From CAIUKV01 sp041659105 (GTDB taxonomy: Bacteria > Actinomycetota > Acidimicrobiia > IMCC26256 > PALSA-555), in NCBI GenBank assembly GCA_041659105.1, contig JBAZYX010000110.1:1-12348 (forward strand): DNA of 12,348 nucleotides, written 5' to 3'. Shown here piece by piece: positions 1 through 7,485 of the stretch (positions are counted from its first letter, which is position 1; every line of letters starts with the position of its first letter). The translations under genes and the position numbers were made by a program. A model generated the notes under the pieces. It ran no database searches, was not told where the DNA came from, and worked only from the letters and a program-made list of their open reading frames with translations.

Positions 1-1
1 C

Positions 2-130
2 TGGTGCACGGACCGGATCGCCGACTACAAGGCCCCCGACCGGGTGGTGGTCGTCGACGAGCTCCCGGTCACGGCCGTGGGGAAGCTCGACAAGAATGCG
101 CTCGCCACCCGGTTCCGCGAGCAGTCATGA
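2..130 (+). CDS. C-terminal end of an AMP-forming acyl-CoA synthetase (partial, 5' end outside window)
   Basis: Forty-two codons and a TGA stop are visible in frame 2, beginning W-C-T-D-R-I-A-D-Y-K-A-P-D-R. The fragment carries the C-terminal signature of ANL-superfamily adenylating enzymes: a Y-K-x-P segment, the hydrophobic V-V-V-V-D-E-L-P strand, and the A10-type motif T-A-V-G-K-L-D-K. The lysine at about fragment residue 28 matches the catalytic lysine used in the adenylation half reaction. The family activates carboxylic acids to acyl-CoA with ATP; the substrate cannot be told from this tail. It is transcribed towards the minus-strand operon and its stop lies only 7 bp from the stop of the last operon gene, with no room for a hairpin terminator between them. 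It may belong to a separate plus-strand transcription unit. Confidence 0.85.
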   Translation, partial: WCTDRIADYKAPDRVVVVDELPVTAVGKLDKNALATRFREQS

Positions 131-137
131 GAACGGT

Positions 138-1328
138 TCATGGGCGCGGGTCCTCGATCGGGAGCTCCACTTCGGCAGTCCCCCGCGCCAGCCGCGCGCC
201 CTTCTGGTTCGTCATCTCCACGGCGACGCGAACCGTCCCCGCGCCCGAACCCGGGTCGACGTAGACCTCGATCACCTCGCCGTCGACGAACGTGACGTCT
301 CCGACGAACGCCGGGCTCCGGTACCGGGTGTCGTGGTGGCGCACGAACCCCCACTCCCCCGCCCAGTTGGCGAGGGAGTCGACCACCCACACGCACATCG
401 ACGCGCCGTACCCGTAGGACCGGGGCATCCCGATGCGCTCGGCGTACGCGGGGTTCACGTGGCCCCGGCCCGGCCCGCGGTGCAGGCCGTCGCGCTCGTG
501 CGGATCGATCGCGAGGCGCTCTCGGTTGCGCTGCATCTCGGGGATGAAGCCGGGGTCGCGGGTGATGGGAAGCGGCGAGTCGGCGTACGAGCCCCAACCT
601 CCGGCGTCCGACCGGTGCTCGGTCGTGAAGGTCTGCACGCTGTGCGGACCGACCACCCGCGTGGGCAGGCGGTCGCCGACGCTCACGGTTGCCCACAGGC
701 GCGGCTCGTGATCGAGCTCCCGGAAGGAGCGGATCCAGGCGACCCTGCGCTCGTCGAGCGCGTCGAGCTCCTCGGCCGTCCACTCCGGCGTCTGCCCCTC
801 GCCCGCGAACGAGCGGAGCTCCCGGGCGTGCTCGGCGCGGTAGCGGATGGCCGTCGACCGCTGCTTCGCCAGGATCTCTCCCCGTTGGTTCACGTACGTC
901 GTGTCCCCCCGCGAGAAGAGCGTGGGCCCGGCGAAGCTCGTCTGGGTCACCTTGTAGTCGAACAGCATCCGGTCGAGACGCAGGTGGTCCCCCGGGTGCA
1001 CCCGCGGCCCGTAGAACCACTGCTCGTCGCCGCCGAACAGCATGTGCGACCCGGGAACATGACCCTGGTTCGCGGCGATCGCGCCGGTGGCCGGTCCGCC
1101 GCCGAAGTACGACTGCGGGGCCACGATCGCGCCGAACCGGCTCCCGGCCGCGTACGTCTCGTCGAAGTGGAGCGGGTTCGGGTTGGCGAACGCCTGTACG
1201 AACCGACGAATGTCGTTGACCGAGTACGGCTCCTTGGGCTGGGGCCCCCCGATGGGCACACCGACCCACCGCTCGACGTCGGAGACGTCGAGCTCGGCCT
1301 GCTCTGCATTCGGCTGTACGTCGGTCAC
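138..1328 (-). CDS. FAS1-like / MaoC-type double-hotdog acyl-CoA dehydratase (operon gene 10)
   Basis: The 396-aa product looks like a FAS1-like dehydratase-domain protein with two tandem hotdog folds: an N-terminal half at about residues 20-165 and a C-terminal half at about 215-390. Such proteins hydrate enoyl-CoAs or dehydrate 3-hydroxyacyl-CoAs. The N-terminal hydratase-2-like signature reads A-N-P-N-P-L-H-F-D (residues 48-56): His54 is kept, but the Asp normally found before N-P is not. A second conserved patch, Y-G-Y-G followed by a tryptophan-rich helix, lies at about 305-323. The GTG start overlaps the upstream ligase stop by 4 nt (GTGA) and has a GGGAGG ribosome site 7 nt upstream. 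It is the last gene of the operon and a paralogue of the 7482-8747 product; the two may form a heteromer (inference). Family assignment is confident, substrate unknown. Confidence 0.8.
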   Translation of the reverse strand: MTDVQPNAEQAELDVSDVERWVGVPIGGPQPKEPYSVNDIRRFVQAFANPNPLHFDETYAAGSRFGAIVAPQSYFGGGPATGAIAANQGHVPGSHMLFGGDEQWFYGPRVHPGDHLRLDRMLFDYKVTQTSFAGPTLFSRGDTTYVNQRGEILAKQRSTAIRYRAEHARELRSFAGEGQTPEWTAEELDALDERRVAWIRSFRELDHEPRLWATVSVGDRLPTRVVGPHSVQTFTTEHRSDAGGWGSYADSPLPITRDPGFIPEMQRNRERLAIDPHERDGLHRGPGRGHVNPAYAERIGMPRSYGYGASMCVWVVDSLANWAGEWGFVRHHDTRYRSPAFVGDVTFVDGEVIEVYVDPGSGAGTVRVAVEMTNQKGARLARGTAEVELPIEDPRP

Positions 1329-2971
1329 GTGGTGCCCTCCCTCAGGAACTCGGTCCAGCCGTAGTCGGCGGCCTCGTCGACGATGCGCCGGACGGCGAGC
1401 CGGCGCAGCTGATCCGCGCGCAGCTTCTGGGTGTCGGTGAAGTCGAGATCCGCGGCCGCGAAGAAGAGCACTCGGGCCGGCACCTTGTACGGCGCCAACC
1501 GCGCCGCCAACGCGTCGCGCACCTCCGCTTCGGTCACCTCGTCGTCGCGCTGCACCGCGCAGAGGACGACCGCCTCGCCGTACACGGGATGCGGGACGCC
1601 CACGACCTTCGCCACCTTCAACCGGCCCCAGTCGACGACCGCCCGCTCGACCTCCACCGGCGAGACGTTCACCCCGCGGGTCCGGACCATTGCCGACGCG
1701 CGTCCCTCCCAGTGGAGGCAGCCGCTCTCATCGAGGTATCCGAGATCCTGCGCGTGGAAGAAGCCGTCGGGGTCGAACGTCGCCGCGGGGTCTTCCCCCA
1801 CGTAGCCACGCATCAGCGTCACCCCGCACACGGCGATCTCCCCCACGGCGCCGGCGGGGAGCGGTTCACCCGACTCGGGATCGACGATCCTCACCTCGGT
1901 GCCCGGCAGCGGCCGGCCGTGGGTTCCGCGACGCTCGTCGAGCGGGGCATCGGCAGGGAGGTGGGCCACGATCGTGAACGCCTCGGTGAGCCCGTACCCC
2001 CCGCCGGGATCCCACGCGTCGGCGTCGGCGCCCGCGAGCTCGCCCAGCTTGCTCCCGCGCCGGACGCGCCGGATCGATGAGAGGTCGCGCCGCTCGCGAC
2101 GCGCGCACTCCGCGAGCTCCACGTCGACGTGCAGCGGCACCAGCAGCGTCGTGACGCGCTCGCGTGCGATGAGGTCGACCGTCGCGTGCGGCTCCACGAC
2201 GTCCACCATGACGAGGGTCGAGCCTCCCGCGAGCGCGCCGCCCAGCGCGGTGGCGAGCCCGGCCGTCCAGAAGAGCGGATAGGCCGTGAAGATGCGATCG
2301 GACCCGTCGAGGCGCAGCTGGTCGGCCCACCGCCACGACTGGACGACCACGGCCTGGTGGCGGTGCACGACGCCCTTCGGCCGCGCGGTGCTCCCCGACG
2401 TCCACACGATCACCGCGTCGTCCTCCGGTGCGACGCCGGCCACGCGCCGGTCGTAGCCGTCGCCCGCGGCCGCATCCGCCGCCACCGTGCTCGTCCACGC
2501 TGTCGGATCGCCATCGGCTCCGACCACGAAGACGGACGCGCAACGCGGCCACCACCGGCCCGTGGCCAGCTCCTCGGGATACCGGCGCGCCGCCAGCCGA
2601 TCCCGCACCACCAGATGCTCCGCCTCGGACCGCACGAGCAGGTCGTCGAGCTCGTCCGCGGTGGCGTAGGTGCTGAGCGGCACCGCGACCCCGCCGATCG
2701 CCGTGACCGCGAAGTACTTCACCACGAACTCGACGGTGTTCCCGAGGAGCAGCGCGACCCGGGAACCGGGGCCGACGCCGCGCGCGGCGAGGTCGTCGGC
2801 CGCCTGCCGGACCCGGGCGCCGAGGTCCGCGTAGGTGAGCCGCGCGTTCGGGGTCACCAACGCCTCGCGGTCGGGCGAGCGCGCGACCACGGCGGCCAGG
2901 AACCGGCCGAGGGTGAGGTCGGCGCTGCGCGCGGGGATCCCGAGGTCGGCGGTGGCCATCGTCCCGGTCAC
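1325..2971 (-). CDS. AMP-forming acyl-CoA synthetase/ligase (operon gene 9)
   Basis: The product of about 548 aa has the full set of ANL-superfamily motifs. These are the P-loop T-S-G-S-T-A-R-P-K-G (191-200), Y-G-L-T-E (326-330), the ribose-binding Q-D-L-G (408-411), the hinge region G-R-A-S-A-M-V (423-429), and a C-terminal T-Q-K-L-R whose lysine (about 516) matches the adenylation lysine. It would convert a free acid to acyl-CoA with ATP, feeding the operon's CoA-dependent steps. Two departures stand out: Ala replaces the usual Gly in the P-loop (T-A-R-P), and Ala replaces the usual Asp at the hinge. The GTG at 2971 was chosen because it gives the same 4-nt GTGA overlap as its neighbours; an ATG at 2959 (544 aa) is a good alternative, and neither has a strong ribosome site. 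An ~18-residue acidic tail follows the usual C-terminus. Substrate unknown. Confidence 0.85.
   Translation of the reverse strand: MTGTMATADLGIPARSADLTLGRFLAAVVARSPDREALVTPNARLTYADLGARVRQAADDLAARGVGPGSRVALLLGNTVEFVVKYFAVTAIGGVAVPLSTYATADELDDLLVRSEAEHLVVRDRLAARRYPEELATGRWWPRCASVFVVGADGDPTAWTSTVAADAAAGDGYDRRVAGVAPEDDAVIVWTSGSTARPKGVVHRHQAVVVQSWRWADQLRLDGSDRIFTAYPLFWTAGLATALGGALAGGSTLVMVDVVEPHATVDLIARERVTTLLVPLHVDVELAECARRERRDLSSIRRVRRGSKLGELAGADADAWDPGGGYGLTEAFTIVAHLPADAPLDERRGTHGRPLPGTEVRIVDPESGEPLPAGAVGEIAVCGVTLMRGYVGEDPAATFDPDGFFHAQDLGYLDESGCLHWEGRASAMVRTRGVNVSPVEVERAVVDWGRLKVAKVVGVPHPVYGEAVVLCAVQRDDEVTEAEVRDALAARLAPYKVPARVLFFAAADLDFTDTQKLRADQLRRLAVRRIVDEAADYGWTEFLREGTT
1336..1341 (-). promoter_or_regulatory. 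Ribosome binding site of the terminal dehydratase gene
   Basis: On the minus strand GGGAGG (within GAGGGAGGG) lies 7 nt before the GTG at 1328. It sits inside the end of the ligase gene and supports the GTG start that overlaps the ligase stop codon. Confidence 0.6.
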
Positions 2972-3900
2972 AGGACCGCGAGCGGATTGACGGGTGAGCC
3001 GGTCCCGCCGACGAGGGCCAGCGGGCTCACGACGAACAGGAACGCGTGCCGGTTGGCGGCCCCACACGCGTCGGCGAGGTCTTCCAGCCACGCGTTGTCC
3101 AGGAGCCAGAGGCCCATCGCGGTGATGCCGATCGCGTGGATGGGCATCGAGACCCCGCGGTACCCCGACGGCATCACGTCGGACGCAACGTCGGACACGA
3201 GCAGGGCGACGCCGCGATCCCGCAGCCACGGGAGGCAGGCCGCGTGGAGCCCCGGCGTACCCGCGCCCATGAGCTCCTGCGCGGCACCGGCGCCCGCCGC
3301 GTCGCGGCCGGTCCGCACGATCAGCGCGTCCCCGGTGGCGATCTCCACCCCGGCGGCGGCGACGCACGCATCCAGCTCGCCCGGTCCGATCGCCGTTCCG
3401 GGATCGAGCTGGCGCACACCGCGCGCACGCGGGATGTCGAGGAGCACCCCGCGTGTCGCGATCCCCTCCGCCGCGGTGACATCCCCGAAGCCGGCTCCGC
3501 CGTTCGTCGTCACCTCGGTGGAGCGCCGGCCGTTGTACATGTGCCCGTTCCAGAACAGGTGCGACGGCGCATCGAGGTGCGTGAGGTCGAACCCGTGGAT
3601 GCCCATGCCCCACCAGTCGTCGGCGAAGCCCATGCCGCGCTCGGGCGCCTCCGTCCCGCTGCGGGTCACGAACCGGAGCGTCGGCTGGGTCGTGCCGAAC
3701 CCGCGGCGGATCGGGCGGCCACAGGCGACGGTCGTCATGGTGATGGCCGCGCCGAGCCCGCGCCGCCGTGCGTCGGCATCGACGAGGTTCAGCGTCCCGC
3801 GCGCGTCGTCGTCGCCCCAGCGTCCCCAGTTGGACAGCTCGTCGAACCACGCGAGGACCTGGGCCTCGGCCGGTGCCGCGAAGGTGGGCTCGGACGTCAT
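2968..3900 (-). CDS. Cyclase-family metal-dependent hydrolase (kynurenine formamidase-like fold; operon gene 8)
   Basis: The 310-aa product matches the cyclase family (Pfam PF04199 type) that includes kynurenine formamidase. The metal-binding signature T-H-L-D-A-P-S-H is at residues 107-114, with His108, Asp110 and His114 as expected ligands. Other family hallmarks are P-G-L-H (216-219) before the S-D-V-A-S-D strand (236-241), and a C-terminal G-S-P-V-N-P-L-A (301-308). No signal peptide is seen, so it is probably cytoplasmic. Members hydrolyse amides, lactone-like rings or cyclic diketones using a divalent metal. In this context it could open a ring made by the flavin monooxygenase of the same operon (inference). 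It overlaps the upstream acyl-CoA dehydrogenase gene by ATGA. The family call is firm; the reaction is not known. Confidence 0.85.
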   Translation of the reverse strand: MTSEPTFAAPAEAQVLAWFDELSNWGRWGDDDARGTLNLVDADARRRGLGAAITMTTVACGRPIRRGFGTTQPTLRFVTRSGTEAPERGMGFADDWWGMGIHGFDLTHLDAPSHLFWNGHMYNGRRSTEVTTNGGAGFGDVTAAEGIATRGVLLDIPRARGVRQLDPGTAIGPGELDACVAAAGVEIATGDALIVRTGRDAAGAGAAQELMGAGTPGLHAACLPWLRDRGVALLVSDVASDVMPSGYRGVSMPIHAIGITAMGLWLLDNAWLEDLADACGAANRHAFLFVVSPLALVGGTGSPVNPLAVL

Positions 3901-5072
3901 CGGGGCGTGGCTCCCGTTTCGGCACGATCGACCGGCAGACCGAGGATCCGCTCCCCGATCGTGTTGCGCTGGATCTCCGCGGTGCCGGCACCGATCGTGG
4001 ATGCGCGCGTCCGCAGCATGCCCCACGTCCAGCGGCCGCGCTGCACCGAATGGGGATCGGTCGGTGCGAGCATCCCCTCCGCGCCGAGCACCGCGACCGC
4101 CACCTCGTGCAGGCGCTGCTCGAAGGTGCCGTGGAACAGCCGGTTCAACGACGCCGCCGGCCCCGGGCTCCCTTCGCGCAGGATGCTCTGGAGCATCCGC
4201 AGCGAGCTGATCTCGAGGATGCGGGCGTCGATCTCGATGGCGGCGAGCCGCTGGCGCAGGCACGGGTCGCCGGTGACTCCGGCGTCGCGCGCGACGGTGC
4301 GCAGCTGCTCCACGATGTCGCGGTAGCGGATCGCGTTCGCGACGAACGCCGTCGACCGTTCGTGGCCGAGCGTCGTGCGCATGATCGGCCAGCCGCCGTT
4401 CTCCTCGCCGACCCGATTGGCGACCGGGACGCGCACGTCGGTGAAGTACACCTGGGCGAAGAACTCGTCGCCGGCCATGTCGCGCAGGGGACGAACCTCG
4501 AGTCCGGGACTGCGCATCGGGATCAGGAGGTAGCTGATCCCGTCCCGACCCGGCCCGCCCGTACGCACGAGCGCGAACATCCAGTCGGTACGGGAGGCGT
4601 GTGAGGTCCAGACCTTCGAGCCGTTCACGACGTACTCGTCGCCGTCTCGAACCGCGATGGTCTCGAGCACCGAGAGGTCCGACCCCGCACCGGGCTCCGA
4701 GAACCCCTGGCACCACAGGTCGTCGCCGCGCACCATCCGAGCGAGGAACCGCTCCCGTTGCTCGTCGGTGCCGTGCTCGATGAGCGTCGGACCGCAGATG
4801 AACGACGGCGGCGACGGGTGCGAGGGCACGCGCGCCCGCGCGGCCTCCTGGTGGTACACGAACTGCTCCGCCGGGCCGAGGCCCATCCCCCCGTACTCGC
4901 GGGGCCAGCCCGGCGCCGCGACGCCGTCGGCCGCCAGGGTGCGGGCCCACTGCCGTTGGAACTCGATCCGCTCCAGCCCGTCGTGCGGCGCGCGCCCGGG
5001 GTGGTGCGCGGCGAGGTAGGCCCGCAGCTCCTGCCGGAACGACTCGGCCTCCGGACCGAGATCCACCTTCAC
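3897..5072 (-). CDS. Acyl-CoA dehydrogenase (operon gene 7)
   Basis: The 391-aa product has the length and motif order of an FAD-dependent acyl-CoA dehydrogenase, which introduces an alpha-beta double bond into an acyl-CoA and passes electrons to ETF. The N-terminal helical domain covers about 1-120. The flavin-binding segment Q-G-F-S-E-P-G-A-G-S-D-L is at 122-133, and V-W-T-S at 154-157. The C-terminal helix bundle ends in I-G-A-G-T-A-E-I-Q-R-N (360-370). Alanine stands where medium- and short-chain enzymes have the catalytic Glu, while G-H-E-R at 236-239 supplies Glu238 at the position used by isovaleryl-CoA and long-chain dehydrogenases. That suggests a branched, bulky or cyclic substrate (inference). 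The GTG start overlaps the CoA-transferase stop by 4 nt and is preceded by GGAG. An ETF pair is not in the window. Confidence 0.9.
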   Translation of the reverse strand: MKVDLGPEAESFRQELRAYLAAHHPGRAPHDGLERIEFQRQWARTLAADGVAAPGWPREYGGMGLGPAEQFVYHQEAARARVPSHPSPPSFICGPTLIEHGTDEQRERFLARMVRGDDLWCQGFSEPGAGSDLSVLETIAVRDGDEYVVNGSKVWTSHASRTDWMFALVRTGGPGRDGISYLLIPMRSPGLEVRPLRDMAGDEFFAQVYFTDVRVPVANRVGEENGGWPIMRTTLGHERSTAFVANAIRYRDIVEQLRTVARDAGVTGDPCLRQRLAAIEIDARILEISSLRMLQSILREGSPGPAASLNRLFHGTFEQRLHEVAVAVLGAEGMLAPTDPHSVQRGRWTWGMLRTRASTIGAGTAEIQRNTIGERILGLPVDRAETGATPR

Positions 5073-6391
5073 GGCGACTCCACGGGGAGCGGATCCTCGA
5101 ACGTGTACCTCTCGCCGATGTGCCCGGTCTCGGTGAGGGTACGGATCTGCTCGTCGTCGTATCCGAGCACCTCGCGGTACACGTAGTCGTTGTCCTGGCC
5201 GAGCGTGGGTGCGGCACGATCGAATCGCAACGGCCCCGCCGACGTCCGCCAGAGGTGCCCGGGGAACGTGCGCTCGCCCACCACCGGGTGCTCGACCCGG
5301 TGGAAGAACCCACGCGCCCGCAGCTGCGGATCGGCCAGCTTCATCCCCTCGGTGCGCACGAGCGCGGCCGGGACCCCCGCAGCGGTGAGCCGGCCCTCGA
5401 GGGTCGCGCCGTCGAGATGCCGCGTGAGACCGGCGATGGCATCGTCGAGCGCGTCCTCGTCGGCCTTGCGGTCGGTGAGCGCACGGTAGCGCTGGAGCGC
5501 CGGCGGGCTCCCGAGCACGCGCGCGCACGCGCCCCAGTCGGCGTCGTCGCGACAGGCGACCGCGATCCATGCTTCGCCGTTGCCACCGCCGCGGACCGGG
5601 TAGCAGCCGTGGGGCGCCATCCGCGGGTGACGGTTGCCGGGCCGGATAGCCCGCGGCCCACCGCGCTGCGCGGCGACCAGCTGGTCGGCGAAGTGGTGCA
5701 TCAACGTGACCGCCTGGGGCAGCACCACCAGGCGACCGCTCCCGGTCCGGCGCGCGTCCCGCAGCGCGGCGACAGTCGCGAACGCGGCCATCGGGCCTGT
5801 CGCGGCGTCCATGCGGTACGACACCGGGCGCGTCGCGGGCGGAAGGTCGCGGTACCCGCGAAACGCGAGTGCGCCGGTCATGGCCTCGAAGTTCGAACCC
5901 AGCCCGCTGAGGGCCGCGGCCTCGCCGTCGAGCGCCAGGGGCGGCATGCGCACGAGCACCAGCCGCGGATTCCGAGCGTGGAGCACGTCCCACCCGAGCC
6001 CGAGCTTCTCCAACAGCCCGGCCTTGTTGTTCTCGAGCAACGCGTCGGACCGCGCCACGAGGTCGAGGAACACCGCCCTTCCCTCGGGCCGGGTCAGGTC
6101 GACCGTCATGGACCGCTTGTTGCGTCCGTGCACAGCGGACGGCGCCCACCGGTCCCACGGGCGATCGCCGGGCTCACGATCGGCGTAACCGCGCGTGAGG
6201 TTGTCGAGACGGTCCACCGACCGGGCCGACAGCCGTCGCGGTCCCTTGGTCGCCACCGAGTAGACGCCGCGACTCTCGACCTTGATCACCTCGGCGCCGA
6301 GGTCGCCGAGGAGCATCGTGGCAGCGGTTCCCGAGAAGACGACGCACAGGTCGAGGACGCGGACCCCGGCGAGCGGCTGGGCCGGGTTCAC
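5069..6391 (-). CDS. Family III (CaiB/BaiF-type) CoA-transferase, subunit retaining the catalytic Asp (operon gene 6)
   Basis: The 440-aa product begins with the typical family III strand and helix, L-A-G-V-R-V-L-D-L (residues 7-15), then L-G-D-L-G-A-E-V-I-K-V-E (28-39). The N-K-R-S segment (91-94) is also usual. The catalytic region reads M-D-A-A-T-G, placing Asp195 at the position of the aspartate that forms the aspartyl-CoA anhydride in formyl-CoA transferase relatives. The G-Q-x-V-D-V stretch normally after R-T-G-x-G is instead G-R-L-V-V-L-P. The family moves CoA between carboxylic acids, as interlocked dimers. The GTG start overlaps the stop of a second family III gene by GTGA, so the two are probably made together and may form a heteromeric transferase like BbsEF of toluene degradation (inference). 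Donor and acceptor are unknown. Confidence 0.88.
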   Translation of the reverse strand: MNPAQPLAGVRVLDLCVVFSGTAATMLLGDLGAEVIKVESRGVYSVATKGPRRLSARSVDRLDNLTRGYADREPGDRPWDRWAPSAVHGRNKRSMTVDLTRPEGRAVFLDLVARSDALLENNKAGLLEKLGLGWDVLHARNPRLVLVRMPPLALDGEAAALSGLGSNFEAMTGALAFRGYRDLPPATRPVSYRMDAATGPMAAFATVAALRDARRTGSGRLVVLPQAVTLMHHFADQLVAAQRGGPRAIRPGNRHPRMAPHGCYPVRGGGNGEAWIAVACRDDADWGACARVLGSPPALQRYRALTDRKADEDALDDAIAGLTRHLDGATLEGRLTAAGVPAALVRTEGMKLADPQLRARGFFHRVEHPVVGERTFPGHLWRTSAGPLRFDRAAPTLGQDNDYVYREVLGYDDEQIRTLTETGHIGERYTFEDPLPVESP

Positions 6392-7485
6392 GATCCGTCC
6401 AACCGGGGGGCCGGGCCGCGATACTCCGGCCCACCATCGGTCGTGAACGCCGGCGCCGGTATCCGCACCCGGCCGAGCTGCCCGCCGTCGACCTCGACCC
6501 ACGCACCGGCCTCCACGAGCCAGGGATCGTCGGCGGCGTCGAGGAGGTCGTTGACCGGCGTGACGCTCCACCCGCCGGCCTGGGCCACCCGGGTCGCATC
6601 GGCGCGCCCCCGCGTCGTCAACCACTCGCGTACCACTCGGTCCGTTCGCGTTCGACCGTCGTCGGTGAACACCAGGGCGGGCTGCTCGGCGATGTCATCG
6701 AGCTCGGCGGAGCCGAGGACGCGCACCATGTTGGCGATCGTGCTCCCGATCGTGTTGATCACCACTTCCCCGTCGGCGCACGGGTACAGCCCCCGCGGCT
6801 GGCCGGTGGCGAGCGGGTCCTCGCGGCGAGAGTTCACCCCCTCGTACTCGTAGGCCAGCAGCTGGCTCACCGCGCGATCGAAGGATCCGGCCTCGGCATC
6901 CACCCAGGCGACGTCGATCCACTGTCCGCGGCCGGTGGCCTCGGCCGCCACGACCGCCGCCAGGGCCGCGAGCGCGGCCACGCTGCCGGCCTGCGCCTGA
7001 ACGAGGTTGCCGCCGAGGTACAGCGGCTCCCGCTCGGGCAGGCCGGTGCACCACATCGCGCCCCCGGCCGCGTAGGCGACGAGCTCGGTGCCGGGGCGCA
7101 GGCAGTCGGGTCCGGACCGGCCGAATGGGGTGACCGACACGATCACGAGGTGCGGGAACGCGTCGGCGATCCGGGCCACGTCGAGCCGCCCGTCCTCCAC
7201 GAGCACCGCGCACTCGGCGAGGAGCGCGTCGAGCTCGGCGGTGCCGGCGTCGGTGTCCAGGTCGAGCACCACACCGGACTTCCCGTGGTTGAACGCGAAG
7301 TAGGTGGCCGACCGGTCGGGAAAGTGGTCGTCCCCGTGCCAGGCGCGGGTCTCGTCGCCGCTGGGCCGCTCGACCTTCACGACCCGCGCTCCGCAGTCGC
7401 TCAGCAGTCGCGCAGCGAACGGCGCGGCGACGCCGTCGGCAACCTCCACGACGACGAGATCGGCCAACAGGGACGGTTCGTTCAC
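6388..7485 (-). CDS. Family III CoA-transferase-like subunit lacking the catalytic Asp (operon gene 5)
   Basis: The 365-aa product has the family III fold: an N-terminal Rossmann-like segment with L-L-S-D-C-G-A-R-V-V-K-V-E (27-39), F-N-H-G-K-S-G (65-71), and T-G-R-G-Q-W-I-D-V-A after the active-site helix. Aligned on the invariant glycines, the catalytic position reads V-Q-A-Q-A-G, giving Gln163 (codon CAG at 6999-6997) in place of Asp. The frame is intact and the protein is somewhat short for the family, with a reduced C-terminal part. It lies directly before the Asp-containing paralogue with a GTGA overlap, which fits a noncatalytic partner in a heterodimer or an enzyme with altered chemistry (both inference). 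The GTG start overlaps the dehydratase stop; a GGAGA lies about 11 nt upstream. Confidence 0.85.
   Translation of the reverse strand: MNEPSLLADLVVVEVADGVAAPFAARLLSDCGARVVKVERPSGDETRAWHGDDHFPDRSATYFAFNHGKSGVVLDLDTDAGTAELDALLAECAVLVEDGRLDVARIADAFPHLVIVSVTPFGRSGPDCLRPGTELVAYAAGGAMWCTGLPEREPLYLGGNLVQAQAGSVAALAALAAVVAAEATGRGQWIDVAWVDAEAGSFDRAVSQLLAYEYEGVNSRREDPLATGQPRGLYPCADGEVVINTIGSTIANMVRVLGSAELDDIAEQPALVFTDDGRTRTDRVVREWLTTRGRADATRVAQAGGWSVTPVNDLLDAADDPWLVEAGAWVEVDGGQLGRVRIPAPAFTTDGGPEYRGPAPRLDGS

Noticed and set aside
131..137. Possible bidirectional terminator between the convergent stops
   Set aside because: Only 7 bp separate the two stop codons and no hairpin with a T-run is visible around them.
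2972..3991. Upstream extension of the CoA ligase frame to an 888-codon protein
   Set aside because: It overlaps the cyclase gene in another frame and has no domain-like sequence; the family start is near 2959-2971.
2129..4210. Long plus-strand open frame of 693 codons opposite the ligase, cyclase and dehydrogenase genes
   Set aside because: It is antisense to three genes with clear family motifs, spans their junctions, and its translation is low-complexity Arg/Pro/Ala/His-rich, as expected of a shadow frame in GC-rich DNA.
5073..6158. In-frame upstream extension of the acyl-CoA dehydrogenase frame (to 753 codons), suggesting a fusion protein
   Set aside because: The extension lies out of frame inside the well-supported CoA-transferase gene and reads as Arg/Gly/Ala-rich noise. 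The GTG at 5072 with GGAG and a GTGA overlap gives a normal-length dehydrogenase.
6388..7485. Gene decay of the short CoA-transferase
   Set aside because: The frame is intact, codon use resembles its neighbours and both ends are coupled to flanking genes; only the catalytic residue differs, which argues against a pseudogene.
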